DNA from: Daldinia sp. FL1419 | Taxonomy: Eukaryota > Ascomycota > Sordariomycetes > Xylariales > Hypoxylaceae | Assembly (NCBI GenBank): GCA_025201765.1 | Contig: MU623464.1 | Location: 43,911 to 107,910, forward strand | Length of the DNA stretch: 64,000 nucleotides | Direction: 5' to 3' | Shown here: one piece after another, positions 1-11,105 of the stretch | How the letters are laid out: the number at the start of each line of letters is the position of its first letter | Position numbering within the stretch: the stretch's first letter is position 1 | Notes under the pieces: generated by a model | What the model was told of the DNA's origin: nothing | The model's input: the letters and a program-made list of their open reading frames with translations, nothing else | The model's database searches: none | Made by a program: the position numbers and the translations under genes

Positions 1-1317
1 TTTCGATACGTTTCGTGTAAAAGGTACTTAGACACCCACGGGTACGTTCGGTGGCTTCGGGGTGGCCTAGTAGTAATGGTCTAGCCAGGTCTTAGGGCTC
101 CTTGATAAACCCAAGTAGGTCCAAAGATAGCCCTGATAGCCCTGATTACGACGTGCCGGTATCGTGCCGGGTATCTTGTAAGCAGCCTGGGTGAGCCCGG
201 AGCATAGTAAACCACCCAATAATGTTCCCCGCAATCCTCCAAACCTTCTCCACTCCCCACGAGCCTACCAAGCTTACCATTTACTTTGACCAATTCAACC
301 AATCCATTGTAGCCATTCATTGCGCGCAATGGAACCCATGGATCCGTACGTACCGCCAAGGTAAGCTGGGTATGCTAGGTACGCTTCCATGCATTTTCAT
401 ACATTCCCACAGGTCCCAATGACCCAAGCTCTTTTCTTAATGGCTCCAGAAAAAAAATTGCTCCAGAGACACGGCTCGGCAGCTCACACACCCCTGTTCT
501 TTTCTGCATTCTCGAATTTGCATTAGGCACTTTACCATTGAATTCGCATATGCTAAGAAGCTTCAGCCGGTTGAGATCGGTAATGGTCCTTCGTATTAGT
601 AGTGTATTTGCACGGTCGGTACGAAGTACACAACCATACGTAAGTCGTCGGGCAGTCGTCCAGTCGTCAGTCCGTCAGTTGCAGTTAGTGCAGTTAGTTT
701 GGCCAGTGCAAGGTGCGGTGCGCAAAGTGCGCAAAACCTGGGCAAAAAAGACCCGGGCAAAGCTGGTTCGGTGCGTAAGTGCGACATTGTACGATCTACT
801 TGCACTTACCAAGATGATTGTCCCAATCCTATTTCAATATCCATTTCCTCACACTGCCACATCCACATCTTTTTCTTATTTCTCTTTCTCATTTAAATAT
901 TCCTTGTCTGTTTCTTTATCGTTCTCCTCATATTTCTCTCACTTTTCCTCCCTTCCCATTCAAAATATTCATCACACCAATCATAACCAACGTACGCATC
1001 ATACCCAAACTACTACTCATCGCATATTATATCGTCGTCGATTCGCCCCTCTTATAACTACTGCACCGTTGCAGTCGAGGATACCAGAGATACCCTTTGT
1101 TAGGCGAACTCCTGTTGCAGCTTCGGCACATACATCGGTGTCCTTTCAGCCGACCGTACCTCGTCTCGATCCAAATAGCTAGGATAAGGCTAAATTGTCT
1201 CACGCGGTCTCCCATTACGACCTTGAACGAACTTCGGTACTACCATCATTATCACCACCACTAAGTCGTCCAGTAATTGTCTCATCAGTTGTTATCCGTA
1301 ACAGCAATCAGAGTGCA
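1..1317. other. Upstream region of glycerol kinase, no gene seen
   Basis: No open frame here resembles a protein. The stretch at about 820-960 is strongly C/T-rich on the + strand, as is common in fungal promoters and 5' leaders. An open frame at 538-1182 crosses this pyrimidine tract and is low-complexity, so I treat it as chance. The region most likely holds the promoter and leader of the gene that starts at 1318. Confidence 0.5.
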
Positions 1318-3249
1318 ATGGGAGACCAACGCGAGACCAACGGGTTAACCAACGGTCGTATCAACGGCTATACCAATGGTAACACCAATGGCTTAACTAA
1401 CGGTCATGGTGCCAATGGCAAAACCAACGGCCACACCAACGGACTAACCAACGGCAATACCACAACCACCACAATCAGAACCAACGGTAACAGCAACGGT
1501 GGTCTATGGACCAGTAAACGCGGGCCGTCGGAATGGTTTATCGGTAGTATAGACCAGGGAACGACGTCGTCGCGTTTTCTCATCTTCGATCGCCACATGG
1601 ACCCAGTCGCTAGTCACCAAATCGAATTTGAAAATCTCTATCCAGAATCGGGGTATTGACGTCACCCTTACCCCCCATTACATCAACCATGAGCTAATGA
1701 CCCATTTTCTTAATGCAGGTGGCACGAACATAACGCCCTAGAATTGCTCCGTTCCGTCGAGGCTTGTATCGAAAGGGCAATTGAACAGTTCACTTTCAAA
1801 GGTTACTCCAAATCCCAAATAAAAGCGGTAGGTATCACAAATCAGCGAGAAACCACTGTATGTTGGGATAAGATCACCGGCGAACCGCTGTGCAATGCTG
1901 TCGTATGGCCCGACACCCGTACCAAGGATATTGTCCGAGACCTGAAGAATTATCCCGGCGCCCACCAGGTTCCCGAATTATGTGGCCTTCCCCTAAGCAC
2001 ATATCCTTCTAGCGTAAAGCTTGTCTGGTTGTTGAAGAACAACCTGACCGTAAGAAATGCTTACGAAGAAGGCCGTCTCGCATTTGGTACCGTGGATAGC
2101 TGGCTCATTTACCGTCTGAACGGTAAAGAGAAGAATGTCCATGTTACCGACACTACCAATGCGAGCAGGACCATGTTCATGAACCTGCACACCCGGAAGT
2201 ATGATGACAGACTGCTCGCATTCTTTGGAATCGACAAGCGCAAGGTTGCACTCCCTCGAATTGTGCCGTCATCGGACCCGGAAGCCTTTGGTACAATTGG
2301 CAGCGGCTCCCTAGCCGGCGTGAAGATTGCAGGCTGCCTCGGCGACCAGGCCAGTGCACTCGTTGGTCAATGCGGATTCAAACCAGGTCAGGCCAAGAAC
2401 ACCTACGGCACTGGATGTTTCTTGTTGTACAACGTAGGTCACAGGCCAGTGCTTAGCAAGTACGGATTATTAGCGACGGTCGCATTCGATTTCGGAAAGG
2501 GTCGTGAACCAGTTTATGCTTTGGAAGGAAGCATAGCTGTAGGTGGCTCCGGCGTAAAGTTCTTGATGAATAATTTAGGTTTCATTAGAGACTCTCATAG
2601 GGTGGGAGAACTAGCTGAAACCGTCAAGGATAACGGCGGTGTAGTGTTTGTGACTGCTTTTAGTGGTCTGTTCGCACCATACTGGATTGACGACGCAAAG
2701 GGTACCCTATGTAAGTTCTCATCAATAGTCTTAACCTTGCAAGATAGGTCTGTCGCTAATATTGTCATAGTCGGCATAACCCAACATACGCAAAGGGGCC
2801 ACATTGCACGTGCAACCCTAGAAGCCACTTGCTTCCAGACCCGTGCGATTTTGGAGGCAATGGAAAAGGACTCGGGCCACAAGCTCGCCTCTCTTGCAGT
2901 CGATGGCGGCATGTCAAACTCAGATTTGACGATGCAAACGCAAGCTGATGTTACTGGCATCCGCGTGGAACGGCCGGCAATGCGCGAGACCACAGCTTTG
3001 GGTGCCGCGATTGCCGCTGGTCTAGCTGTGGAAGGCTGCTGGTCCAGCTTTGAGGAACTCACGGAGCTCACGCGCCAGAAGATAGGTCGCAAGGTTTTCC
3101 AACCCGAAATCAACCGTAAGAAGGCTCAGCGTATGTACCAACACTGGGAGCGAGCTGTTGAGATGAGTCGCGGTTGGGTCCGAGACGATCATTCGGACGA
3201 TGAGAATGAAGCATCAAGACCGGACATCTTCAGAAAGCCAACATTGTAA
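1318..3249 (+). CDS. gut1: Glycerol kinase (FGGY family)
   Basis: Phosphorylates glycerol with ATP to sn-glycerol-3-phosphate, for glycerol use and as a lipid precursor. Exons are 1318-1652, 1719-2710 and 2771-3249, giving 601 aa. Seen in the sequence: the ATP-binding start SIDQGTTSSRFLIFD (about residue 77 on), TNQRETTVCWD, WPDTRT, FAPYWIDDAKGT, and the FGGY signature beginning GGMSNSDLTMQTQAD. The first splice restores the YPESGWHEH block; the second joins GTL to FGITQHTQRGHIAR. The second intron (2711-2770) is 60 nt with no in-frame stop, so its retention would insert 20 residues without a shift. The ATG at 1318 is the first in the frame after the pyrimidine-rich leader. It adds an unusual Asn-Gly-rich stretch of about 60 residues before the kinase fold, making the protein longer than is typical for the family. 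Confidence 0.95.
1336..1503 (+). repeat. Coding TNG tripeptide repeat
   Basis: Residues 7-62 of the glycerol kinase contain nine Thr-Asn-Gly tripeptides plus ING, ANG and SNG variants, spaced mostly by one residue, with a run of five Thr in the middle. At DNA level it is an imperfect repeat of ACCAAYGGY units with varied third positions, so it is an old or selected repeat rather than a fresh microsatellite expansion. Confidence 0.85.
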
Positions 3250-6032
3250 AACAAAACAAAAAAAAAAACAAGAGAAATTCTGATCTTGGAAGTTGGCGTC
3301 CCCCCTCGTTAATAATTATAACTCGCAATGGAGTGACGGGTGGGAGTGGATCTTGGATCTGATATCTCGTTGCTCACTGGATGCACGAAGCGCTCAACGG
3401 GCGCAATGACCCCCATTCCCTTGCATTGGGCATCTCATTTCGGGAAGAGACGCTCTGACATGCATATATCATTTATATAGGTAGGCAGGCAGGCGAGTGG
3501 GCAGGGAAGAAGGAAAAGAGAACCAAAGGTAGCTTTCACATTACCTTTTATTTATTTAACCTTCCCCAGTTACTTTGTATTGTACGTAGCGAATGGTCGC
3601 ACATGCGGGAGGTTGGATGGGGGCATGTGTGGATGGCACAGCGGGAAGGGGTATTTGGAGGAGGGTCGGGTACAATTATACATAGTAATGTTAGTCGTAC
3701 AATACCCCAGGTATAATAGCACATGGTATCTTCATCCAGTTTTTCTCCTCTTCTTCTCGATGCGGGCGTAAACGCATTTTGTATATCATAACCGCGGGCA
3801 TCAATATAATTGGCGTTTCCGATGTGTTTGGGTGCGTTTAGGTGCGTTTGATGATGTCGGTTTAATGCACGGCGGTGAGACGGCCGCCCACGCAGATTCG
3901 CAGAAAATGGCTGACCGAGTGTGAACACGGGACACGGGACAAGACGGCACGATAATACGTACATTTGGGACGCCGGGTTTTTATCTGGTTTTACACGTCT
4001 GTCATGTGAGAAGGAGGCATGTGAACGATGTGAACGGGATCAGACGTGATAGATATACATTACTCAGCGTACGATATGGTAAGGTATCGTATGGTATTGC
4101 GTAGGTTAGGGTAGGTTAGGGTAGGTAAGTTCCTGTTTTTTATTTTCTTGCCGTGCTTTTTTTTCCCTCTCGTCGTATGTATGGTATCACCGTTGCCACT
4201 TGGTTCGGGAGTTTGACCTGGGACAGATGACCAAGCTCTTTTTTCTCTTTTTTAATTTTTTTAATTTTTATTTTTGGAAGATGGGGGAGCTGGAACTGGG
4301 GAGAATGAAAGTTGAATTGATTTGTAACAGATACGGATTTACAAGAGAAGAATTTGGTTGATATACAGGATAATGGATATAAGAGGAAGGTAGAGACGGA
4401 CGGACGGACGTTTGGAGAACTTTTTACCTGAAATGATAACCTGTGATAAGTGGGAAGGGGGAAAGAACGGGTTGATTAGGTAGGTAGGTAGGTACGTTGG
4501 GTTAAGAAGGAGGTGGTAGAAGAAGGAGGTAATTACACGCGGATGCCCGCCTACTGTTGCCTTTTCACCAGTTTATGTCGTATTTAAACTACCGTGTACA
4601 TATAAACGGTTCCCTTCACATTCAGCTTAATGTCGCTCTTTTGCCTTTGCGCTTCCCTCCACCAGGTTCTACATTAGGTACATGTACACCTTACACATAC
4701 CCAATGCCTACCTCATTACCTTCCATAGGTATCAACCCAGGTAGGTAGCATGCAACCACAATCGTCAATAGACCTACCCCAACCTTGCAAGAAAAGCAAG
4801 CAATCCATCCCATCCGAACCGGCGCAACGGCATCCGTACGGACGTATTCTCGGAGCAACCAAAATAAACGGCTACTACCTTGATTTCCCATAAACTCCAC
4901 CGCCCGCCGCCCCGTCACATCCACAGCTACCACCGTACCTCTTTGCTACCATCTAAACCCTCCCCTCGTAGCGACTCCACGAAGAAACATAGTCCTTCTA
5001 ACGCTACTACGAGTTTAAATGAAATGAAATGACGAATAGATAAATACTCGGTGGGTAGAACAACCGGTCAAGTATATAGATCGAAAATCCCGCTCGGCAG
5101 ACGCGAATGAATGATATATCAACGCCTCTCGGTCACTGCACTAATACGCCCATTCGTTAGTCATTCGCTCATCACATCATATCAAATCACATCGCATCAC
5201 TCGCAAATCCCAATCTTAGTCATTAATTTCTCGATCAATTGCTCCTATTCATCTTGCTCTGAGTACTCTCAGCTAAGTCTCAACTTATCTAGCCCACTAA
5301 GATGAACAACTTATGTAGGCCGACCTCGATGAGACCCCATCGAAGGAGTACAAGACACAGTTTTACCCTCGCATATAAACGGTGCGAGGTAACAACGATC
5401 CCGATCCTCGATATCTCGTCCGTCTTCGGCCGTCTTTGTTCATGCTCGGGCTCGACATACCTGCGCATCAAGAGCTAACCACCGCAAATACTAGTTGAGA
5501 ATCGCAATTAAATCCATCGCCATAACGTCATGTGCTCTTGCATCCGTATCTCCTTTTTCGACTCCTAATGCTGACCTCATCCACATCATTTCTTTTTCCC
5601 GTAGACACTTTTCCCGTGTTTTATTTTTTATATATGTGCCCCCTAATGGACTAGAGAGGTAAGCGATCGATACGGTCGCATGTGAGTGAGGCTCCAGTGT
5701 CTCGTCGTTTCCGGTCGGGCGAACCCCAACTAGAACGAAGACAACCAACAATTACTGCCCTCCAATTCCTCAGACCTTCTAGATTTCACCGGAATACCGG
5801 CAAAACTATGGTCATCTATTGTGACATGCTGACCAGAACGCCATCCCATCTGGAAAACGGAATTGAACAAATGTCGAGAAGAGAGGTGCCCCAAGCCGAA
5901 GGGCGGAACATTTAACTTATTACGAAATCATAAGAGGTGGGAAAAAATTGTACCAGTTATACACAGGAAGAAGTGCCGAAAAAAAATCGAAGTGGGCGGC
6001 AGAGAAGAGCGCAAAATAACGCTGTAAACCAA
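3250..6032. other. Intergenic region, no supported gene
   Basis: This is the 3' side of glycerol kinase and the 3' side of the GDP-mannose pyrophosphorylase gene, so the genes converge. It holds A- and T-rich tracts, a 10-bp tandem GTAGGTTAGG (about 2.5 units, 4101-4128), and a GTAGGTAGG-type run near 4480-4496. Open frames here (for example 3548-3964 on the minus strand) have no recognisable domain and odd composition. Confidence 0.5.
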
Positions 6033-7376
6033 TTACATGATAATAGACGGGTAGTCGACGTTGGCCTTAATACTCTTGTGCGGGAGAACGCTTCCGCCGT
6101 TGACGTAGATTTCATCGCCAATGTTGACATCGTCACCGAGGACTGTCACGTTCTCGAGGCGAGCCCACTTACCGACGACGCTGTTCCAGCCGACGATAGT
6201 GCTCTTGATCCATGCGTGATCCTTAACCCTGGATCCCGGAAGGAGAGTGCATCGCTGTAGACGCACACCGTCACCAATGACCACATTCTTGCCAATGACA
6301 ACGTTGGGTCCGATGCGGCAGTTCTTGCCGATCTTGGCGGACTCGTCAATCATGACGTTGCCACCGTGGACGTAGCTCTCGGAGGGAGAGACTAGTAGGT
6401 GGGGTTGCTTCTTTGCGAGAGAAGAAAGGTACAGGCAAGTACCTGTAAGGAAGTCCTTGGGCTGACCAACATCCATCCAGAAGCCCTCGAGGTCGAAGGA
6501 GTGTAATTGACCATCGCGAACGATAGCGGGGAAAGTTTCTTGCTCGATGGAGGTAGGTCGGTTCTTTTCGATACGTTGGAGCACCGAAGTGTTCAGCATG
6601 TACATACCAGCGTTGATACGGTTGCCAACAAATTCGACGGGCTTCTCGACGAATCGGTCGATTCGGGTAGGGTGGTTCGGCTTGTGAACAATAACACCAT
6701 ATTTAGAGGGTTCTTCGACCTTTGTAACAACAATAGTGCCTTCGTCACCGTGTGACTTGTGGAACTCGGCGAGGGCCTTGAAGGGGAAGTCGCAGGTGAT
6801 GTCTGAGTTTAGGACAAAGAAGGGAGAGTCGTCCTTAGCGAGAATCTCCTCCGCAAGTTTGAGGGGACCGGCGGTACCGAGGGGTTCGCTCTCGAGAGAG
6901 AAGTGGATCTTGACACCAAGAGTAGCTTCATACTGTGAGGGTCGCAACGTAAGCAAGGATCAAAGAGAGGTAAAGCTATATATATTACAACTGGGATCAG
7001 ATACTAACCTCCTTCAAAACTCGCTCCATAATCTCGGGGCGGTAGTTGACAGCAAGAACAACATCAGTAACACCTACAGCTGCCAGAGCCTCAATCTGGT
7101 GTAGAATCATGGGCTTATTGGCGAACTCTACCAGAGGCTTGGGCATGGTAAGGGTCTAGGAATTACTTGTTAGCGGTCATATTCGAGTCTGGGCTATTAT
7201 ACGCATTGCTCGATTCGACAATGCATTATAGCAGGTAAATAAACATACCAAGGGACGTAGACGGGTGCCGAAGCCACCAACGAGAATGAGGGCTATTCAA
7301 CGGAAGCAAGGTCAGCCCATATTGATCTATAATATAAATATCGTGATTCTTTTTTTACGTGGCACCTACCCTTCAT
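6033..7376 (-). CDS. mpg1: Mannose-1-phosphate guanylyltransferase (GDP-mannose pyrophosphorylase)
   Basis: Makes GDP-mannose from mannose-1-phosphate and GTP in the cytosol, feeding N- and O-glycosylation, GPI anchors and cell-wall mannan. Exons on the minus strand are 7376-7370 (only 7 nt), 7292-7249, 7155-7009 and 6932-6033, giving 365 aa, about the usual length. The 7-nt first exon encodes Met-Lys and one base of Ala; joined to exon 2 it gives MKALILVGGFGTRLRPL, the nucleotidyltransferase signature, followed by TLTMPKPL. FVEKP and NAGMYMLN lie in the catalytic domain. The C-terminal third is a left-handed beta-helix with hexapeptide repeats (KIGKNCRIGPNVVIG) and ends PSIIM. The intron acceptors TAG/AG and the reading frame agree at every junction, so I am confident in the model. 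Confidence 0.96.
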
Positions 7377-8480
7377 ATTGGCGACGGGGTGAGTAGAATT
7401 AGAATACGTTAATTGTCGCGAAGCGATTGTAAACCAGCAAGCTGCACTCTTGCGCTAAGTACTATTACAACCCAAAGATCGAACGGCGATGCTTAGAATT
7501 GCAAGATAGAGAATTGAGAAAGACGTGTCGGTGTAGTAGACGCACGTCTCCGTATTGGAAATCGACACGGAATAGGCCGAAGTTGGAGGTATAACTGGAA
7601 TATAAAAAAGGACGGTGAATACTCTGGACAGAGTTAATAGTAATAGCAAATAATAAGGCTGATTAGCATCAGGAAAAAAAAAACGGATGACTTGAGGACA
7701 CCTGTGTGTTTTCTCTAAACTCAGCCGGAAGGTTCAAAGGGTGGTCAAGGTGTTTTGGAAAGTGGTTCAAAGATGGTCGAACGAGAGATTGATGTTTAAT
7801 TGTGTTCAGTTCACGGAATGCCCCCTTTATTTCTTATTTTAAGCCAGTTAAGTTCGTCGCGCCAGTAAATGCTCGAAATTAGCGTCCCCCTCAGGCCCCT
7901 CCAACATCCCCCTCCCTGGCTCTTTCCTGGCCTTTTCCTATACAAAGTTGGCTTAGCTCCTTCCCAAACCCCTGGCTTTTGTCCAAAGTGTGCACCTGAT
8001 TTTGGAAAGCCTATTTAACGCCCCGGTGCTACGCCATGTGCACGGTCTTTTTCAGCCACAAAGCATGGCTTGCATGGGCTGGTATGGGCTGGTATGGGCT
8101 GGCATGGCAGATGCAGCCCTGGGGGGTACTATTCAGATGTACATATTCTTCTACGCTCGGGGACCAATCATAGACCGTTTCACCCCACGGATACGAAGCA
8201 TTAAGATTGATTGACCATTGCACCATTATGCTTTTTCATCGTCTTATTAAACTCGAAACTACATCAATCTTCCTTCGTAAGGTTCTGTAAGATGGCGGAT
8301 GGACGCGAATCTACGAACTTAGTTGTGGAAGTTAATGCTATGCGGCAAATTCAAAACCTAAGCAAATCCTTTTTTTTTTTTTTTTTTTTTGTTCGCGATG
8401 CCCTCCAACATCCAGCATGCATACCTACGTAATACGTAGGTAGGTATGTAAACTGGAGGTCACCCCAAGGGCTGACACAA
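7377..8480. other. Upstream region of mpg1, no gene; T21 tract and a palindrome
   Basis: Probable promoter and leader of the minus-strand gene, with no recognisable coding. A run of 21 T occupies 8370-8390. At 8420-8448 CATACCTACGTA is followed two bases later by a near-complement (TACGTAGGTAGGTATG), a possible hairpin. Triplicated GGTATGGGCT-like units lie near 8080-8105. Confidence 0.45.
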
Positions 8481-8644
8481 TCCTTAAGTTTTCAGATAAG
8501 GTCTTTTATAAGTGCTTAATCCATTATAATATTATTGCTTTTAAAAACTTATATAAGATCTTTTATAAATAATTAATATATTATTATTATTTTTTGTTTT
8601 ATAATGAATTTAATATTTTATTATATTAAATTAAAATAATATAT

Positions 8645-8744
8645 TAAAAGCTTGTGGAGACCTTAAAAGCGGTTATATTATAAAATTAATAGGCTGTTAC
8701 AGGGTAGCTTCAATTACGTAATTATTCTACCTTAATTTAATATT
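8645..8744 (-). repeat. LTR-like repeat copy A (degraded)
   Basis: Read on the minus strand it matches the first third of copies B-E: the GTAGCTTCAATTACGTAATT block and GTGGAGACCTTAAAAG are recognisable. The surrounding 8470-8860 is very A+T-rich with many TpA steps, as expected after RIP. Confidence 0.5.
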
Positions 8745-8855
8745 TATATAATTAAAGATATTTTATAAAATCTTATTAATTTCTAAAAAGATAATTTATA
8801 TTAAAATCTTTATAACTTTTATTTAAATATATTGAACAGGAGCTCTGATAGCTCC

Positions 8856-9218
8856 TGCAGGATATACCCTACACTTCAACACATAACAGGCCAGAGGCTG
8901 TATGAGCTCGAGGATGCAAGGTGACTATATCCCAAGGAGTGTAATAGGATGATCGGATAGGATAACTACTATATGTGACTACTCGGCAATGGTAGCGCGT
9001 ACAATGAGGTTATAGGCCAAAAGAACGTATATTATTCGTATGAAGCTCTATGAAAGCAATCCTTAAAGAATTATATAGAACTTGAACTGATCAGGCAAGA
9101 AAACAACTCCTGAAGGCCTATTTATATCCAAAAGAGCGTGTGTAAACCTTAAAAGGGGTGGCTAACAAGGTCCTTCAGAATAGCTCCTATTACGTACTCA
9201 CACTACACCGGTTCAATA
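8856..9218 (-). repeat. LTR-like repeat copy B
   Basis: Minus-strand reading: begins TTGAACCGGTGTAG, contains a TATAAATAGGCC box (about 9115-9127), then GTTGTTTTCTTG and the palindrome CTGATCAG, and ends CCTGCA at 8856. Directly beyond the end is a perfect 8-bp-stem hairpin (8837-8857) containing TATCAGAGCTCC, which resembles a primer-binding site. TG...CA ends, a TATA box and a PBS-like sequence fit a solo LTR of about 360 bp. It forms a long inverted pair with copy C. Confidence 0.6.
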
Positions 9219-9320
9219 TTTTGAACCGGGGTAGTGTAAGAGTTATTAGAGTTTTTATTTAATAGTAGTAATTCTATAATTAATTAAAATTAATTAATTA
9301 AAAAAATATAATCCTAATTA

Positions 9321-9683
9321 TTGAACCGGTGTAGAGCGATTAGGTCATAGATACTACCCTATAGAGACCCTATCTCCTCCTTAGAGCCAACCCTTCTAGG
9401 CCTCCACAGCTCTTTTAGACATAAATAAGCCCTCAAGAGTTGTTTTTCTTGTCTGATCAGTTTAAATCCATCATGGTCCTTCAAGAATCACCTTCATAAA
9501 ACTTTCGTACAATAATATACAATTTCAGTCCCTCTTTTGAATATATCTTCCTATAATGCGCTACCATTGGCAAACATTCACATATAACAATTCTTCTACC
9601 CGATCGTTCAATTACATTCCTCATGATATAATCACCTTGCATCCTTGAGCTCATATAGCCTCTGGCTTGTTATATAGCTCCTG
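9321..9683 (+). repeat. LTR-like repeat copy C, inverted relative to B
   Basis: Plus-strand reading starts TTGAACCGGTGTAGAG and aligns by eye with copy B along its whole length, including the ATAAATAAGCCCTC box (about 9422-9435), GTCTGATCAG at 9451-9460, and CAAGGATGCAAGGTGAT-like and GCCAGAGGCT blocks. It ends near TAGCTCCTG at 9683. Copies B and C diverge from a central A+T-rich spacer (9219-9320), so together they form inverted arms of about 360 bp. Substitutions are mostly transitions. Confidence 0.6.
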
Positions 9684-9812
9684 TTTAATATAAGTAATTA
9701 ATAAAATCCTGATAAAATGCTACAAATGTATGATTAAGTCCATCCGTTTTTGATCAGCTGATCCCAGCTAATTATAGAATTACTGCGATTGAATAAGAGC
9801 TCTAATAGCTCC

Positions 9813-9973
9813 TGCAGGATATGCCCTGCATTTTTATCGTACGAAGCTTTATGGAAAAACTGATGATTTTGTGCTTGAGAACTTGAGCTGATCAGATAAG
9901 AAAACAACTCTTGAGAGCCTATTTATCTCCAAAAAAGCCTGTGGAGACCTTAGAAGGGTTCTACCCCGGTTCA
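9813..9973 (-). repeat. LTR-like repeat copy D (internally deleted)
   Basis: Same orientation as copy B. It keeps the TTGAACCGG-type start (here CTGAACCGGGGTAG on the minus strand), the ATAAATAGGCTCTC box, CTGATCAG at 9888-9895, and the TGCA end followed by the GGAGCTATTAGAGCTC hairpin. About 200 bp of the middle are missing. Copies D and E lie in the same orientation on either side of the three small genes at 10.1-12.3 kb. Confidence 0.55.
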
Positions 9974-10103
9974 GAGCTCCCCAGAGTTGACGATGTTGCT
10001 TGTAAACGAGTCAATCTCGACAAAAAGAACCGGAAAACCATTCTAAAGAAACTGATCAAACCCCATATAAATCCAAAAGAAAAATCCTAGCTCCCCAAAT
10101 CTC

Positions 10104-10700
10104 TTAATCAACGTATGTGTAATCTCCCTGCTCTTCAACCTTCGAACGTTTGGTTGCTCTATTCAACGCTCTTTGGTCTCGTTCGTCTGCCTGTCTGGCT
10201 GATCGGTCGTCGTCATCAAGCTGTATATGGTCAAAAGCTCGTTCAAATTCGTCCCATCCTGGCCACTCTAACGGTATGCTTGGCTGCGGTCTAACTGCTG
10301 ACTCTGCTGACGTCTCTCCAGGCCATGTGTATAAGTTAGGTCCTTCTCGTTCGAAATAAGCAACGCGCCACGGTCCATGGGTCATGCGGTTATCTAATTG
10401 TAGGTCTCCAGGGGTATCGCTCGGAATAGGTTCTAGTACACGCTTGTGGCCTTGCTTCATGCTCTACGTCCTGATCGGCTTGCGCTTAGGTAGATTAATA
10501 GCTTCGTCGGCCTCAGGCATCTTCTCTTGGGGTACCTGCTTTGGTGGTGGGTCTACACTTTTGATCGTTTCAGAGGTCTCGATAGCTATTGGTACTGGTG
10601 CGGGATCGCTGATCACTCGTATTCCTGCTAGTTCGGCTAGTGACTTCATGTAATTGTCGAGCTTTTCGTAATGGCCACCATTCTTGACTATTTGGCCTGA
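10104..10700 (-). pseudogene. Unknown ORF interrupted by one in-frame TAG
   Basis: One minus-strand frame is open from about 10693 to a stop at 10104, except for a single TAG at 10466-10464. The upstream part reads NGGHYEKLDNYMKSLAELAG with a Pro/Glu/Lys-rich tail; the downstream part contains WPGWDEFERAFDHIQLDDDD and a charged C-terminus (about 118 aa). I do not recognise the family. The frame begins just after CTGATCAG (10697-10704), where a splice acceptor could lie. The TAG sits where a CAG (Gln) would fit, as a C-to-T change at CpA would produce, so decay by RIP is a simple explanation; readthrough or a missed intron are alternatives. It lies back-to-back with the DUF3716-like gene. Confidence 0.4.
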
Positions 10701-11105
10701 TCAGGTGGAATATAAGCTTTGAAGAAGAGAAAACTGTGTTGTGGAGGGAAAAAAGTGCCAGAGCTAGAAGAGGGCAATTGATGCTATTTTATGCTCCAAT
10801 TCATGATCGTCGCTTCCTGAATCGGTCAGTGCTTATTGGCTGCAGCTGTGATTTTTCGTGTGGTGTGTATGCTTGAACTTGTACGTGAACACTGAGCGGC
10901 GTTCTTTAGCAGTTTAATCACACTGATCATGAATAGCATCTCTCGTCTCAATATACACCATGGTTCAATACCATGGCTTTCTTCCTTCCTCTCTCTCCCT
11001 CTCCCCCCCTCTCTCTCCGGGGCTCATTCTTTCAACTTTTTCAACTTATTCGTCCCAAAATGCTTCGGCGCATCTGATCAGCTACTAATCAACAAGCTCT
11101 CAAAG

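Noticed and set aside
538..1182. 214-codon frame upstream of glycerol kinase
   Set aside because: Crosses a C/T-rich tract, giving Ser/Phe/Leu low-complexity; likely promoter and leader of the next gene.
3548..3964. 138-codon minus-strand frame
   Set aside because: No domain, irregular composition, overlaps several frames; chance frame in intergenic DNA.
10929..11105. Upstream in-frame start for the DUF3716-like protein
   Set aside because: The 59 extra residues are Ser/Leu/Pro-rich from a C/T tract and look like translated leader.
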